From positions 222 through 7,482 of the forward strand of contig DAAV01000118.1 of NCBI GenBank assembly GCA_001701295.1: a stretch of 7,261 bases of DNA, read 5' to 3'. Below are positions 1 through 6,904 of the stretch, piece after piece. Origin of the DNA: Bacteroidales bacterium H10 (GTDB lineage Bacteria; Bacteroidota; Bacteroidia; Bacteroidales; Muribaculaceae). Below the pieces are notes generated by a model. That model did not search any database and was not told the origin of the DNA. It was given only the letters and a program-made list of their open reading frames with translations. Numbering within the stretch: the stretch's first letter is position 1; the number at the start of each line of letters is the position of its first letter. Made by a program: the position numbers and the translations under genes.

Positions 1-11
1 ATTTTTGCAAC

Positions 12-707
12 ATGAAAGACAATATAAGGATTCTCATTGTGGATGACGAGGAAACGCTATGCGAAACACTCGCATTCAACCTCGATCAGGAGGGATATGA
101 CGTAGACACCGCATACAGTGCCGAAGAAGCGCTGACACGCGATCTCGGCGGCTATGACCTGATTCTGCTTGATATTATGATGGGTGAGATCTCGGGGACT
201 CAGCTTGCCCGCATAATGAAATCAAATCCCGTCACCGCTGCTGTTCCCATAATATTCTGTACGGCAAAAGACACTGAAGAAGACATGATAAACGGTCTTG
301 ATCTTGGTGCTGACGATTATATAATGAAGCCATATTCACTGAAAGCCGTTCTTGCACGCGTCAGGACTGTACTTCGCCGGACAGCGGCTTCTGTCACACC
401 CTCCAAAACTGATTCTGACCTTGTTTCATACAAAGGTCTCGTCTTGTCTGCCAAAAACAGAACCTGTATGGTTGACGGAACAGAGGTGAAAATGCCCAAA
501 AAGGAATTTGAGATTCTGCTGAAGCTGATGTCCAACCGAGGGCAGGTTTTCACCCGGACAGACCTTTTGAATGAGATATGGCCTGACGAGGTTGTGGTGC
601 TTGACAGGGTGGTAGACGTAAATATAACCCGTATCCGGCAGAAAGTCGGCATATACGGCAAGAATATTGTAACGCGCTCAGGATACGGCTATGGGTTCAT
701 TGAATAA
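12..707 (+). CDS. OmpR/PhoB-family DNA-binding response regulator
   Basis: Cytoplasmic transcription factor of 231 aa, a normal length for the OmpR/PhoB family. The receiver domain spans roughly residues 4-122: acidic pair D11/D12, phospho-acceptor D54 in the LLDIMM context, conserved T84, and K106-P107. A winged-helix effector domain follows at about 137-230, ending in the typical recognition-helix and wing pattern (DVNITRIRQKVG, then TRSGYGYGF). All phosphorylation residues are present, so it should be a working phospho-switch. The downstream kinase overlaps it by 17 nt, making that its obvious partner. The genes further downstream are phosphate related, which suggests a PhoB-like role, but the sequence does not separate PhoB from other OmpR-type regulators. 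The ATG at 12 is preceded by TTTTTGC at 2-8; too little upstream sequence is visible to define the promoter. Family certain, target inferred. Confidence 0.95.
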   Translation: MKDNIRILIVDDEETLCETLAFNLDQEGYDVDTAYSAEEALTRDLGGYDLILLDIMMGEISGTQLARIMKSNPVTAAVPIIFCTAKDTEEDMINGLDLGADDYIMKPYSLKAVLARVRTVLRRTAASVTPSKTDSDLVSYKGLVLSAKNRTCMVDGTEVKMPKKEFEILLKLMSNRGQVFTRTDLLNEIWPDEVVVLDRVVDVNITRIRQKVGIYGKNIVTRSGYGYGFIE

Positions 708-2139
708 ACTCTCCTATCCGCAGCGTCTGTTCGTATGGCTTCTCGGATATTCCCTGCTGATGGTCGGGTGCTTTGTAATTTTTCAATATCATAGGGAAAA
801 GGAATTCAAAGCGGAAGAGATTGACAAGCAGCTCCAGCTCATCAACACATATATTCTTACAGAACTGAGCGAAGGGCATGATGTCCCGGATATAAAACTT
901 GACGAGTTCAAACCGTTCAACGATATTCGTGTAAGCGTAATTTCCGACAAGGGACACATAATATACGACAATACTCTTGACTCGTTGCCGAAAACAAATC
1001 ACCTTGACCGTCAGGAAATCCGGGATGCAATGCTGAATGGCTCCGGCTATGCCGTAAGACGGCACAGCGAGAGTACGGGCAACTATTATTTTTACTCGGC
1101 AAGGAAAGGGGATTACGGCAATATTGTCCGTACCGCAGTACCGTATTCCGTATCGTTCAGCAGTTTATTGCGGCCCGATTACGGCTTTTTGTGGATAATG
1201 GGAACCATAACATTAGTCATGTGTGTGTTGGGGTACTTTGCAACCCGAAGGGTCGGCCTACACATAAGCAGGCTTAACAAATTTGCGGAGAACGCGGAAA
1301 ACGGAGCCCGGATTTCCGATACAGAACCTTTCCCACATGACGAGCTTGGCGAGATTTCAAACCATATTGTCCGTCTTTATGCCCGGTTGCAGCAGGCTGT
1401 AGCCGACAGGGACAGCGAGCATCGTGCCGCCCTTCATGAGCAGCTTGAAAAGGAGCGCATAAAGAAACAGTTGACAAACAACATCAACCACGAACTGAAA
1501 ACTCCTGTCGCGTCAATCAAGGTCAGCGTTGAAACTATGCTGGCACATAGGAATATGAGCGAAGAAAAGCAGACTTTGTTCCTGCAACGCTGTCTTACGA
1601 ACACAGAAAGGCTCCAGAGGCTATTGACCGATGTCTCACTCCTGACCCGCATGGATGACGGAAGTGCCTCTATCTTAAAGGAACAGGTTAATCTCACTGA
1701 CATAATTAATGATGTGGTTGAGGACAGACAGATAATTGCCGCGACAAAAGGTATTACGATCGAGAATTATATTTCCCGCAATATCGTCATGTCCGGGAAT
1801 CAGTCTTTGCTTGAGGCTGTTTTCAACAACCTTATCGACAACGCCATTGTTTATAGTGGAGGTACAAAGATAAAAATAGAATCAATCAGCATCGGCAATG
1901 ACAAAATAGTGATCGCATTGTCTGATAACGGATGCGGTGTGCCGTCCGAGCATTTGCCGAGGCTGTTTGAAAGGTTCTATCGGATTGACAAGGGACGGTC
2001 ACGAGCCGCAGGAGGAACCGGTCTCGGTCTGTCGATAGTGAAAAACGCCGTTACTCTGCATGGAGGCGATATTACTGCCGAAAATCAATGCTCGGGCGGA
2101 TTATTGTTCAAAATAACATTTTCAAGAAACTCAAAATGA
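691..2139 (+). CDS. Membrane sensor histidine kinase (PhoR/BaeS-like)
   Basis: Inner-membrane kinase of 482 aa that should phosphorylate the preceding regulator. Visible architecture: transmembrane helix about 12-32, an extracytoplasmic sensor region about 33-164, a second helix about 165-184, a HAMP-like linker about 182-236 (with DELGEISNHI), a coiled-coil approach at 237-262, and a HisKA domain with phospho-acceptor H267 in INHELKTP. The HATPase domain has an N box around N380-N384 (NNLIDNA), G1 at D412-G416 (DNGCGVP), an F box at 425-431 (LFERFYR) and G2 at 441-450 (GGTGLGLSIV). Nothing catalytic is missing. No cytoplasmic PAS domain is evident between HAMP and HisKA, unlike E. coli PhoR, so sensing probably uses the periplasmic loop or a partner. 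The start at 691 lies inside the regulator gene; the next Met (residue 24) is inside the first membrane helix. Its stop overlaps the next start (ATGA), so the three genes are probably translationally coupled. Signal sensed is unknown; phosphate is inferred from neighbours. Confidence 0.95.
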   Translation: MGSLNKLSYPQRLFVWLLGYSLLMVGCFVIFQYHREKEFKAEEIDKQLQLINTYILTELSEGHDVPDIKLDEFKPFNDIRVSVISDKGHIIYDNTLDSLPKTNHLDRQEIRDAMLNGSGYAVRRHSESTGNYYFYSARKGDYGNIVRTAVPYSVSFSSLLRPDYGFLWIMGTITLVMCVLGYFATRRVGLHISRLNKFAENAENGARISDTEPFPHDELGEISNHIVRLYARLQQAVADRDSEHRAALHEQLEKERIKKQLTNNINHELKTPVASIKVSVETMLAHRNMSEEKQTLFLQRCLTNTERLQRLLTDVSLLTRMDDGSASILKEQVNLTDIINDVVEDRQIIAATKGITIENYISRNIVMSGNQSLLEAVFNNLIDNAIVYSGGTKIKIESISIGNDKIVIALSDNGCGVPSEHLPRLFERFYRIDKGRSRAAGGTGLGLSIVKNAVTLHGGDITAENQCSGGLLFKITFSRNSK

Positions 2140-2582
2140 AGACAAAACTAAAAATCGCACTTGTCGCTCACGACCAACGCAAGGCCGATATGGTCGATTG
2201 GGTAAAGTTTAATGCCCAATATCTTTCACAACATGAGCTGGTCTGTACCGGCACGACAGGCGGCCTTATAAAGAATGCTTTTTCAGAAGCGGGAATTGAA
2301 GCCCAAGTCGAATGTATGAACTCCGGACCGATGGGAGGGGATGCTGAAATAGCGGCTATGGTGGTACGAAACGAGATTGATCTCGCCGTTTTCCTGATAG
2401 ACGACCTCAATGCGCAGCCTCACGAAGCAGACATCCAGATGCTTTTGCGTCAATGCCGTCTCCACAACGTGCCGATTGCCTGTAACAGAATCAGCGCGGA
2501 TCTGATGATTTCAAGTCCCCTGTGGGATGATCCTTCATACAAACCCATAGAACAGAGTTACATACGGTTTGACCGCAAATGA
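2136..2582 (+). CDS. mgsA: Methylglyoxal synthase
   Basis: Cytosolic enzyme converting dihydroxyacetone phosphate to methylglyoxal plus inorganic phosphate, the methylglyoxal bypass of glycolysis. The 148-aa product is close to the E. coli enzyme (152 aa). It carries the family motifs: ALVAHDQRK (H12, D13, K16), phosphate-binding TGTTGG at 38-43, SGPMGGD at 63-69 with the catalytic Asp at D69 (E. coli D71), DDLNAQPHEAD with D89, H96 and D99 (E. coli D91, H98, D101), and the ACNRISADLMISSP block at 115-128. All key residues are present. The frame is open back to 2088, but the ATG at 2136 gives the family's usual N terminus and an ATGA overlap with the kinase stop, so it is the chosen start. 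Characterised MgsA enzymes are inhibited by Pi, which fits a phosphate-linked operon: the reaction would run when Pi is scarce and would return Pi to the cell. That regulatory link is inference. Confidence 0.95.
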   Translation: MKTKLKIALVAHDQRKADMVDWVKFNAQYLSQHELVCTGTTGGLIKNAFSEAGIEAQVECMNSGPMGGDAEIAAMVVRNEIDLAVFLIDDLNAQPHEADIQMLLRQCRLHNVPIACNRISADLMISSPLWDDPSYKPIEQSYIRFDRK

Positions 2583-2605
2583 ATCCGCTGACAGTCCGCG
2601 GTTTT
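2572..2605 (+). terminator. Possible weak terminator after mgsA
   Basis: ACCGC at 2572-2576 can pair with GCGGT at 2598-2602, or alternatively CCGC at 2585-2588 with GCGG at 2598-2601; TTTT then AATAA follows from 2602. The stems are short and the T-run poor, so termination may be partial and the regulator operon could read into the transporter gene. Weak call. Confidence 0.25.
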
Positions 2606-2623
2606 AATAAACAATTAAAAATT

Positions 2624-2641
2624 TTGAAATAATCATGAAAT
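2624..2641 (+). promoter_or_regulatory. Candidate PhoB-type operator (7-4-7 direct repeat)
   Basis: TTGAAAT (2624-2630), spacer AATC, ATGAAAT (2635-2641). The 6-mer TGAAAT repeats exactly with an 11-bp period, the spacing at which OmpR/PhoB-family dimers bind head-to-tail. The downstream half ends exactly 10 nt before the TTACTTTG element, like an E. coli PHO box relative to the -10. The same arrangement recurs at 5078-5095 (13 of 18 positions identical). The natural candidate binder is the regulator at 12-707. Seen: repeat and spacing. Inferred: function. Confidence 0.55.
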
Positions 2642-2651
2642 GTTTTCTTGG

Positions 2652-2660
2652 TTACTTTGC
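2652..2660 (+). promoter_or_regulatory. Bacteroidetes-type -7 promoter element
   Basis: TTACTTTGC resembles the Bacteroidetes -7 consensus TAnnTTTG. It lies 25 nt before the transporter ATG, which would give a leader of roughly 20 nt. No clear -33 TTTG box sits at the usual spacing; the direct repeat occupies that place, as expected for an activator-dependent promoter. The identical nonamer is at 5106-5114. Confidence 0.55.
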
Positions 2661-2685
2661 GGTAGAATAAGTAATTAAGAAAACA

Positions 2686-4968
2686 ATGGAAATACTGTTT
2701 CTTTGCGTAGTAATTTTTCTATTCCTGCTGGCGGTGTTCGATCTGTCGGTAGGCGTGAGTAATGATGCCGTCAATTTTCTCAACTCGGCAATCGGGTCCA
2801 AGGCGGCATCTTTCAAGAGGGTTCTTATTGTCGCATCAATCGGAGTGTTTATCGGAGCGGCTATGAGCAACGGAATGATGGAGATTGCCCGGCACGGAAT
2901 TTTCCGTCCCGAGCATTTTTCGTTCTACGACCTTATCTGCATATTCATGGCGGTAATGGTAACTGACATCATTCTCCTTGACATTTTCAACTCCCTAGGT
3001 ATGCCGACCTCGACAACAGTGTCGATGGTTTTCGAGCTTTTAGGCGCGACATTTGTCGTGGCATTGATCAAGATGGCGGGAGGCATCGGTCTCGGTTTTG
3101 ATGACCTGCTTAACACGGAGAAAGCCTTGTCGGTGATTCTCGGGATATTCCTGTCGGTGGCGATAGCCTTTTTCTTCGGAACAGTGGTGCAGTTTATATC
3201 CCGCATGATATTCTCCTTCAATTACCGGAGCAATCTGAAATGGAAGATAGGGATATTCGGAGGCATCTGCGCCACTGCTATTGTTTACTTCCTTTTGATC
3301 AAGGGGGCAAAAGACCTGACTTTCATGACCCCTGAGTTTAAGGCATGGATAAAAAGCAATACGGCAATAATCATACTGTCTTGTTTCGCGGTTTTCACTG
3401 TGCTGATGCAACTGCTTCATATCTGCAAGGTTAATGTGCTGAAAGTGATAGTGCTGATGGGTACTTTTTCATTGGCTGTGGCATTTGCCGGAAATGACCT
3501 TGTAAACTTTATAGGTGTTCCTTTGAGTGGTCTGGCTTCATATCAGGACTTCATTTCCAACGGAGGTGGTGACGCCAGAGGATTCCTCATGGGTTCTCTC
3601 AACGAGCCTGCGAATACTCCGATATATTTCCTGATAGGTGCAGGCGTTATTATGGTGGTATCGCTTGCCACATCGAAAAAGGCAAGGAAGGTCACCAAGA
3701 CTGAAATCGGCCTCGGAAGCCAGCAGGATGGCGATGAGATGTTTGGATCATCACGTATCGCCCGACGGTTGGTAAGATGGACATTATCATTCCTCTCTTG
3801 GGTACATCGTGTCACACCTGTGAAAGTAAGGCGTTGGTTTAACCGCCGTTTTAATGTCGATGAGACAATTATGGATCAGGGAGCTGCATTCGACCTTATA
3901 CGGGGATCTGTGAATCTGGTGCTCGCCGGAGCACTTATCGCTCTTGGTACCTCACTGAAACTACCCCTGTCAACCACTTTCGTAACATTTATGGTCGCTA
4001 TGGGTACTTCTCTCGCCGACAGAGCCTGGGGGCGTGAAAGTGCCGTGTTCCGCATCACCGGCGTGATTTCCGTAATCGGCGGGTGGTTCCTTACCGCCGG
4101 GACTGCGTTCATCGGAGCAGGAATTATCGTTGCCGCAATGCACTATGGCGGCCAGTGGGTAATGCTGCTGCTGGCGGCTCTGACCATATTCATAATCATC
4201 CACAGCAACCGCCGGTTTAGAAAAAAGTCTGAGGAAGATAATGGCGACGCCTTGTTCCAGACCATCATATCCACTCAGGATAAAACCCAGACATGGCCGT
4301 TGCTGATGATGTATATAACCGAACAGCAGGAAAAGTTCATGACTTATGCCGAGGAAAAATACCGTGACATCACATCCGCTTTCATCTCTGAGAATTCCGG
4401 TGTTCTCGGCAAGACGGAGACAAGTCTTGCACGCCAGAAGACAACGCTTAAAAATGCGCGCAGAAAAGAAACCTTATGCCTCCGTCATCTGACCCGCGAG
4501 ATGGCGATAGAAAAAAGCCCGTGGTTTTACCTGAGCAACAACTGCTGTATGGGCGTACTGTATAATCTACGACGTATCAACGAGGTCTGCAAGGAGCATA
4601 TCGACAATAATTTTCTTCCGTTGCCGCCCCGCTATACTACCGAATACGAGTTGATAAGAACGCAAATCAGCACCCTTTTCAGTGATACCCTTGAATTGAT
4701 GAGAAGCAGGGACACGGAGACAATAAGTACCCTTCGCCGACACTGCGACGAGATAAAGGATACAGTTTCCGACACATATCACCGTGCTCATGACCAACTC
4801 CGCGACGGAGACACATCGGCAATGGCTGTGCTGTATGTCTATGTGAATATGCTTCAGGAAACACAGGAAATGGTATCGTCAATAAGAAAATACCTCCGTG
4901 CGTTTGCCAAACTGCGCGACTCGGAGTTCCGTAGCCGCCCTGCCAGAATTACTGTGCCTACAGCATAA
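2686..4968 (+). CDS. pit: PiT-family inorganic phosphate transporter with C-terminal PhoU-like domain
   Basis: Inner-membrane ion-coupled phosphate importer of 760 aa. The two inverted-repeat signatures of the family are visible: GVSNDAVNF (G23, N26, D27, N30) and AGNDLVNFIG (G269, N270, D271, N274), each with a partner helix motif, GMPTSTTVS (105-113) and KLPLSTTFV (425-433). About 12 hydrophobic segments run from residue 1 to 507, interrupted by a basic hydrophilic loop at about 329-398. After the last helix (about 489-506) a basic stop-transfer stretch SNRRFRKK leads into a cytoplasmic, mostly helical domain of about 240 residues (520-750), with PhoU-like heptad-rich helices such as LYVYVNMLQETQEMVSSIR near 716-734. 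This is far longer than E. coli PitA (about 500 aa); such fused forms are, from general knowledge, usual in Bacteroidetes. The start at 2686 has an A-rich leader (AAGAAAACA). It has its own promoter with a repeat operator and is closed by a strong terminator. Transport of Pi is a family-level assignment. Confidence 0.92.
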   Translation: MEILFLCVVIFLFLLAVFDLSVGVSNDAVNFLNSAIGSKAASFKRVLIVASIGVFIGAAMSNGMMEIARHGIFRPEHFSFYDLICIFMAVMVTDIILLDIFNSLGMPTSTTVSMVFELLGATFVVALIKMAGGIGLGFDDLLNTEKALSVILGIFLSVAIAFFFGTVVQFISRMIFSFNYRSNLKWKIGIFGGICATAIVYFLLIKGAKDLTFMTPEFKAWIKSNTAIIILSCFAVFTVLMQLLHICKVNVLKVIVLMGTFSLAVAFAGNDLVNFIGVPLSGLASYQDFISNGGGDARGFLMGSLNEPANTPIYFLIGAGVIMVVSLATSKKARKVTKTEIGLGSQQDGDEMFGSSRIARRLVRWTLSFLSWVHRVTPVKVRRWFNRRFNVDETIMDQGAAFDLIRGSVNLVLAGALIALGTSLKLPLSTTFVTFMVAMGTSLADRAWGRESAVFRITGVISVIGGWFLTAGTAFIGAGIIVAAMHYGGQWVMLLLAALTIFIIIHSNRRFRKKSEEDNGDALFQTIISTQDKTQTWPLLMMYITEQQEKFMTYAEEKYRDITSAFISENSGVLGKTETSLARQKTTLKNARRKETLCLRHLTREMAIEKSPWFYLSNNCCMGVLYNLRRINEVCKEHIDNNFLPLPPRYTTEYELIRTQISTLFSDTLELMRSRDTETISTLRRHCDEIKDTVSDTYHRAHDQLRDGDTSAMAVLYVYVNMLQETQEMVSSIRKYLRAFAKLRDSEFRSRPARITVPTA

Positions 4969-5003
4969 AGTCCAAGGTAAAAAAGATTGTTTTTATATGT
5001 GTG

Positions 5004-5034
5004 AGATGGGGTGAGTTGTTCTCCCATCTTTTTT
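5004..5034 (+). terminator. Intrinsic terminator after the PiT gene
   Basis: AGATGGG (5004-5010) pairs perfectly with CCCATCT (5023-5029) around a 12-nt loop, followed directly by a T-run through 5034. It lies 36 nt after the transporter stop and separates that transcript from the next promoter. Confidence 0.85.
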
Positions 5035-5077
5035 AATATTGTAAGAGCCTGATAAATTTAATATTTATATAATATTT

Positions 5078-5095
5078 CCGATATAATGGTGAAAT
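5078..5095 (+). promoter_or_regulatory. Second candidate PhoB-type operator
   Basis: CCGATAT (5078-5084), spacer AATG, GTGAAAT (5089-5095). It matches the 2624-2641 element at 13 of 18 positions, including the whole TGAAAT of the downstream half and AAT of the spacer; the upstream half is degenerate. The 10-nt gap to TTACTTTGC is identical. It should place the 232-aa protein and porin under the same regulator as the transporter. Inferred from geometry and similarity only. Confidence 0.5.
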
Positions 5096-5105
5096 ATAGA
5101 TGCAG

Positions 5106-5114
5106 TTACTTTGC
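5106..5114 (+). promoter_or_regulatory. Bacteroidetes-type -7 promoter element
   Basis: TTACTTTGC, identical to 2652-2660, ends 21 nt before the ATG at 5136. It follows the terminator at 5004-5034, so it probably starts a separate transcript for the 232-aa protein and the porin. Confidence 0.55.
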
Positions 5115-5135
5115 ATCAAAGAAATTCTATAAGTT

Positions 5136-5834
5136 ATGTTCGTAACAGTTATCTCGATAATAACTCTGGCGGCAACCTTCTTTATGTCGCAACGGCATAT
5201 CCGCAGACGCAAAAGCAAGGAAACGGGTTATTCTGTCGCCGGTCGGCATGTTGGAAAGTCGTGTCTGATTATGACGATGCAGTCATGCGGTCCGATTATT
5301 GACAAAGCGTTGGAATGTCTTTCAAGCAATGACAGTATAGCGGTTTGTAAGAACCATAGAATCGGGTCAAGAAACCTTGACTTAATCACCGGGAAAGTCC
5401 GGGATTGTTCGGCAGACGCTGACAGCTCGATTGGCAAGACTGCTCTGTATTGCGAATATATGCTTGAGGCTACCGACAAGATTGCCGAAACTACACGTCA
5501 TCTTATCACTTCACCTGACAGCTATATTCCGATTACATATAGATGTGAGATTGAGACAATTCGCGGAGGGATTGCGCGGCTGTCCCAATTAACTGACAGC
5601 ATACTCGATGCAGATGCTGATACAGTGAAAATTAACAGAGATACAGGCTTGGAGAAAGATTTTATCGAACACAGCATCGCCGTACATTCCAAAGGAATGA
5701 CGCATGAAGATTTTGATGAGGGGGCACCCGCATATTCATATCTCATGCTCCTGTATTATCTTCATTCCTTTGTCAGCTCTTTTTCACAGGCGATCAGAAA
5801 CACTGAAACCGGCAATAAACTAATGACAGCATGA
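5136..5834 (+). CDS. Membrane-anchored PhoU-like protein, stand-alone counterpart of the PiT C-terminal module
   Basis: A 232-aa protein I do not recognise as a named family. It has one N-terminal hydrophobic helix (about 2-17) ending in a basic stretch SQRHIRRR (18-25), then a soluble, mainly helical region, so it is probably tethered to the inner membrane with the bulk in the cytoplasm. This layout mirrors the end of the neighbouring transporter: last helix, SNRRFRKK (507-514), then a helical domain. Near the C terminus LLYYLHSFVSSFSQAIR (205-221) sits where the transporter has its LYVYVNMLQETQEMVSSIR helix, and the distance between the two landmarks is similar (203 against 227 residues). 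I infer a diverged duplicate of the transporter's PhoU-like domain, possibly modulating transport or signalling to the kinase. The start at 5136 follows a good promoter, and the stop overlaps the porin start (ATGA). The existence of the gene is well supported; the function is not. Confidence 0.8.
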   Translation: MFVTVISIITLAATFFMSQRHIRRRKSKETGYSVAGRHVGKSCLIMTMQSCGPIIDKALECLSSNDSIAVCKNHRIGSRNLDLITGKVRDCSADADSSIGKTALYCEYMLEATDKIAETTRHLITSPDSYIPITYRCEIETIRGGIARLSQLTDSILDADADTVKINRDTGLEKDFIEHSIAVHSKGMTHEDFDEGAPAYSYLMLLYYLHSFVSSFSQAIRNTETGNKLMTA

Positions 5835-6838
5835 GACAGATTTTAATTATGACGGCATTGTCCGTATTTGCATTGTCTGCCGTGGCTCAGGATAAAAATC
5901 CATTCATCCCGGAAATACACGGAACAGTCCGTGCCAAATATGAGTATGAGCCTCAGATAGACAAGGGACGCTTCGAGATACGCAATGCGCGCCTGAGCGT
6001 GGAAGGCAAGGTGATTCCCATCGTGAGATACAAGGCCGAGATAGACCTTTCGGACGAGGGATCCATCAAGATGCTTGACGCTTACATACGTCTGCAACCA
6101 AAGGATGCGTTAAAATTCACATTCGGACAGATGAGAGTGCCGTTTACCTTTGATGCCCATCGCTCTCCACATCTCCAGTATTTCGCCAACCGTTCTTTCA
6201 TTGCCAAACAGGTCGGTAATGTGCGTGATGTTGGAGCATCAGTGTCGTGGAAATTCAATGACCGTATGCCGGTTACTCTTGAAGGCGGCATATTCAACGG
6301 TTCGGGACTGACAAATCAAAAGAATTTCTGGACCGACAACTATAATTTTTCGTTCAAGGCACAGACAATGATTGCCCGGCAATTCAATATCACACTCAGT
6401 TGCCAAAAGGCAAATGCCGGGGATGTGAACGTGATGATGTACGACGCGGGAGCCTACTGGCAAAACCAGAGATGGCACATTGAGGCAGAATATCTCCGTA
6501 AGCATTATTCCGATGGCTCTTTCACGCCGGTCAATGCGATTGACGCATTTGCTGCATATCGGCTTCCGTTGAAGAAAGGTCTTAATGCAATATCATTCCT
6601 CGGAAGATATGACTATATGTCAGACCACAGCAAAGGTACGAAAGATGACTCCGGCAATCTTAAAATAGACGATCCCGAAAGACACAGGCTGACAGGGGGT
6701 GTTACATTGAGTTTGGGAAAGGAATCATTGCAGGCAGATATTCGCCTCAACTATGAGCAATATTTTTACAATAAAGGAGTAACTCCGGCCATTTCAGAAC
6801 AAAATAAAATAGTATTGGAATTTGTAGCCCATTTCTGA
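5831..6838 (+). CDS. Phosphate-selective porin O/P (OprO/OprP) family outer-membrane protein
   Basis: Outer-membrane beta-barrel of 335 aa. Residues 1-19 form a signal peptide with likely cleavage after SAVA, before Q20. The mature N terminus has the family pattern: a short IHGTVRAKYEYE strand, then FEIRNARLSVEGKV (48-61), YKAEIDLSDE (67-76), FGQMRVPFTFDAHRSP (98-113), RDVGASVSWKF (132-142) and EGGIFNGSG (151-159). Alternating polar/hydrophobic strands continue to the end, and the final residue is F335, the usual signal for barrel assembly. Family members in Pseudomonas are anion channels for phosphate or polyphosphate, but many Bacteroidetes homologues carry this name without a tested substrate. 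Here the neighbouring Pi transporter and PhoB/R-like pair make phosphate plausible. It is coupled to the upstream gene by ATGA and so shares the promoter at 5106. At 335 aa it is shorter than OprP (about 440 aa). Confidence 0.9.
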   Translation: MRQILIMTALSVFALSAVAQDKNPFIPEIHGTVRAKYEYEPQIDKGRFEIRNARLSVEGKVIPIVRYKAEIDLSDEGSIKMLDAYIRLQPKDALKFTFGQMRVPFTFDAHRSPHLQYFANRSFIAKQVGNVRDVGASVSWKFNDRMPVTLEGGIFNGSGLTNQKNFWTDNYNFSFKAQTMIARQFNITLSCQKANAGDVNVMMYDAGAYWQNQRWHIEAEYLRKHYSDGSFTPVNAIDAFAAYRLPLKKGLNAISFLGRYDYMSDHSKGTKDDSGNLKIDDPERHRLTGGVTLSLGKESLQADIRLNYEQYFYNKGVTPAISEQNKIVLEFVAHF

Positions 6839-6847
6839 TTTTATGGC

Positions 6848-6900
6848 AAAAAAAGACAAAACCAACAGCATTGAATTCAGTTCAGTAGCTGTCGGTTTTG
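6848..6900 (-). terminator. Terminator hairpin between convergent genes
   Basis: CAAAACCAACAGC (6857-6869) pairs with GCTGTCGGTTTTG (6888-6900), 13 positions with one mismatch (A6864/C6893). An inner TGAA/TTCA pairing (6872-6875 with 6881-6884) can extend it. Read on the minus strand, it begins 4 nt after the stop at 6905 and is followed by TC and seven T, a good intrinsic terminator for the minus-strand gene. On the plus strand the hairpin's own TTTT is in the stem, so termination of the porin transcript is possible but weaker. Confidence 0.75.
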
Positions 6901-6904
6901 CCAT

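Noticed and set aside
1..8. TTTTTGC just before the first gene as its -7 promoter element
   Set aside because: It would leave almost no leader before the ATG at 12 (the other two promoters leave 21-25 nt), and the upstream sequence is not visible.
2088..2135. Upstream ATG at 2088 as the start of methylglyoxal synthase
   Set aside because: It adds 16 residues not matching the family N terminus and lies deep in the kinase gene; the ATG at 2136 gives the normal length and an ATGA overlap.
3040..3420. Long antisense ORFs inside the transporter gene (for example 126 codons here)
   Set aside because: They are shadows of the transporter frame; they lack promoters and recognisable domains.
5238..5261. 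Walker A-like match (AGRHVGKS, residues 35-42) in the 232-aa protein
   Set aside because: It formally fits [AG]x4GK[ST], but there is no Walker B, no NTPase fold context, and it sits just after the membrane anchor; most likely chance.
5111..5302. 63-codon plus-strand ORF overlapping the start of the 232-aa gene
   Set aside because: It begins inside the -7 element and lies in another frame of a better-supported gene; no sign of its own start signals.
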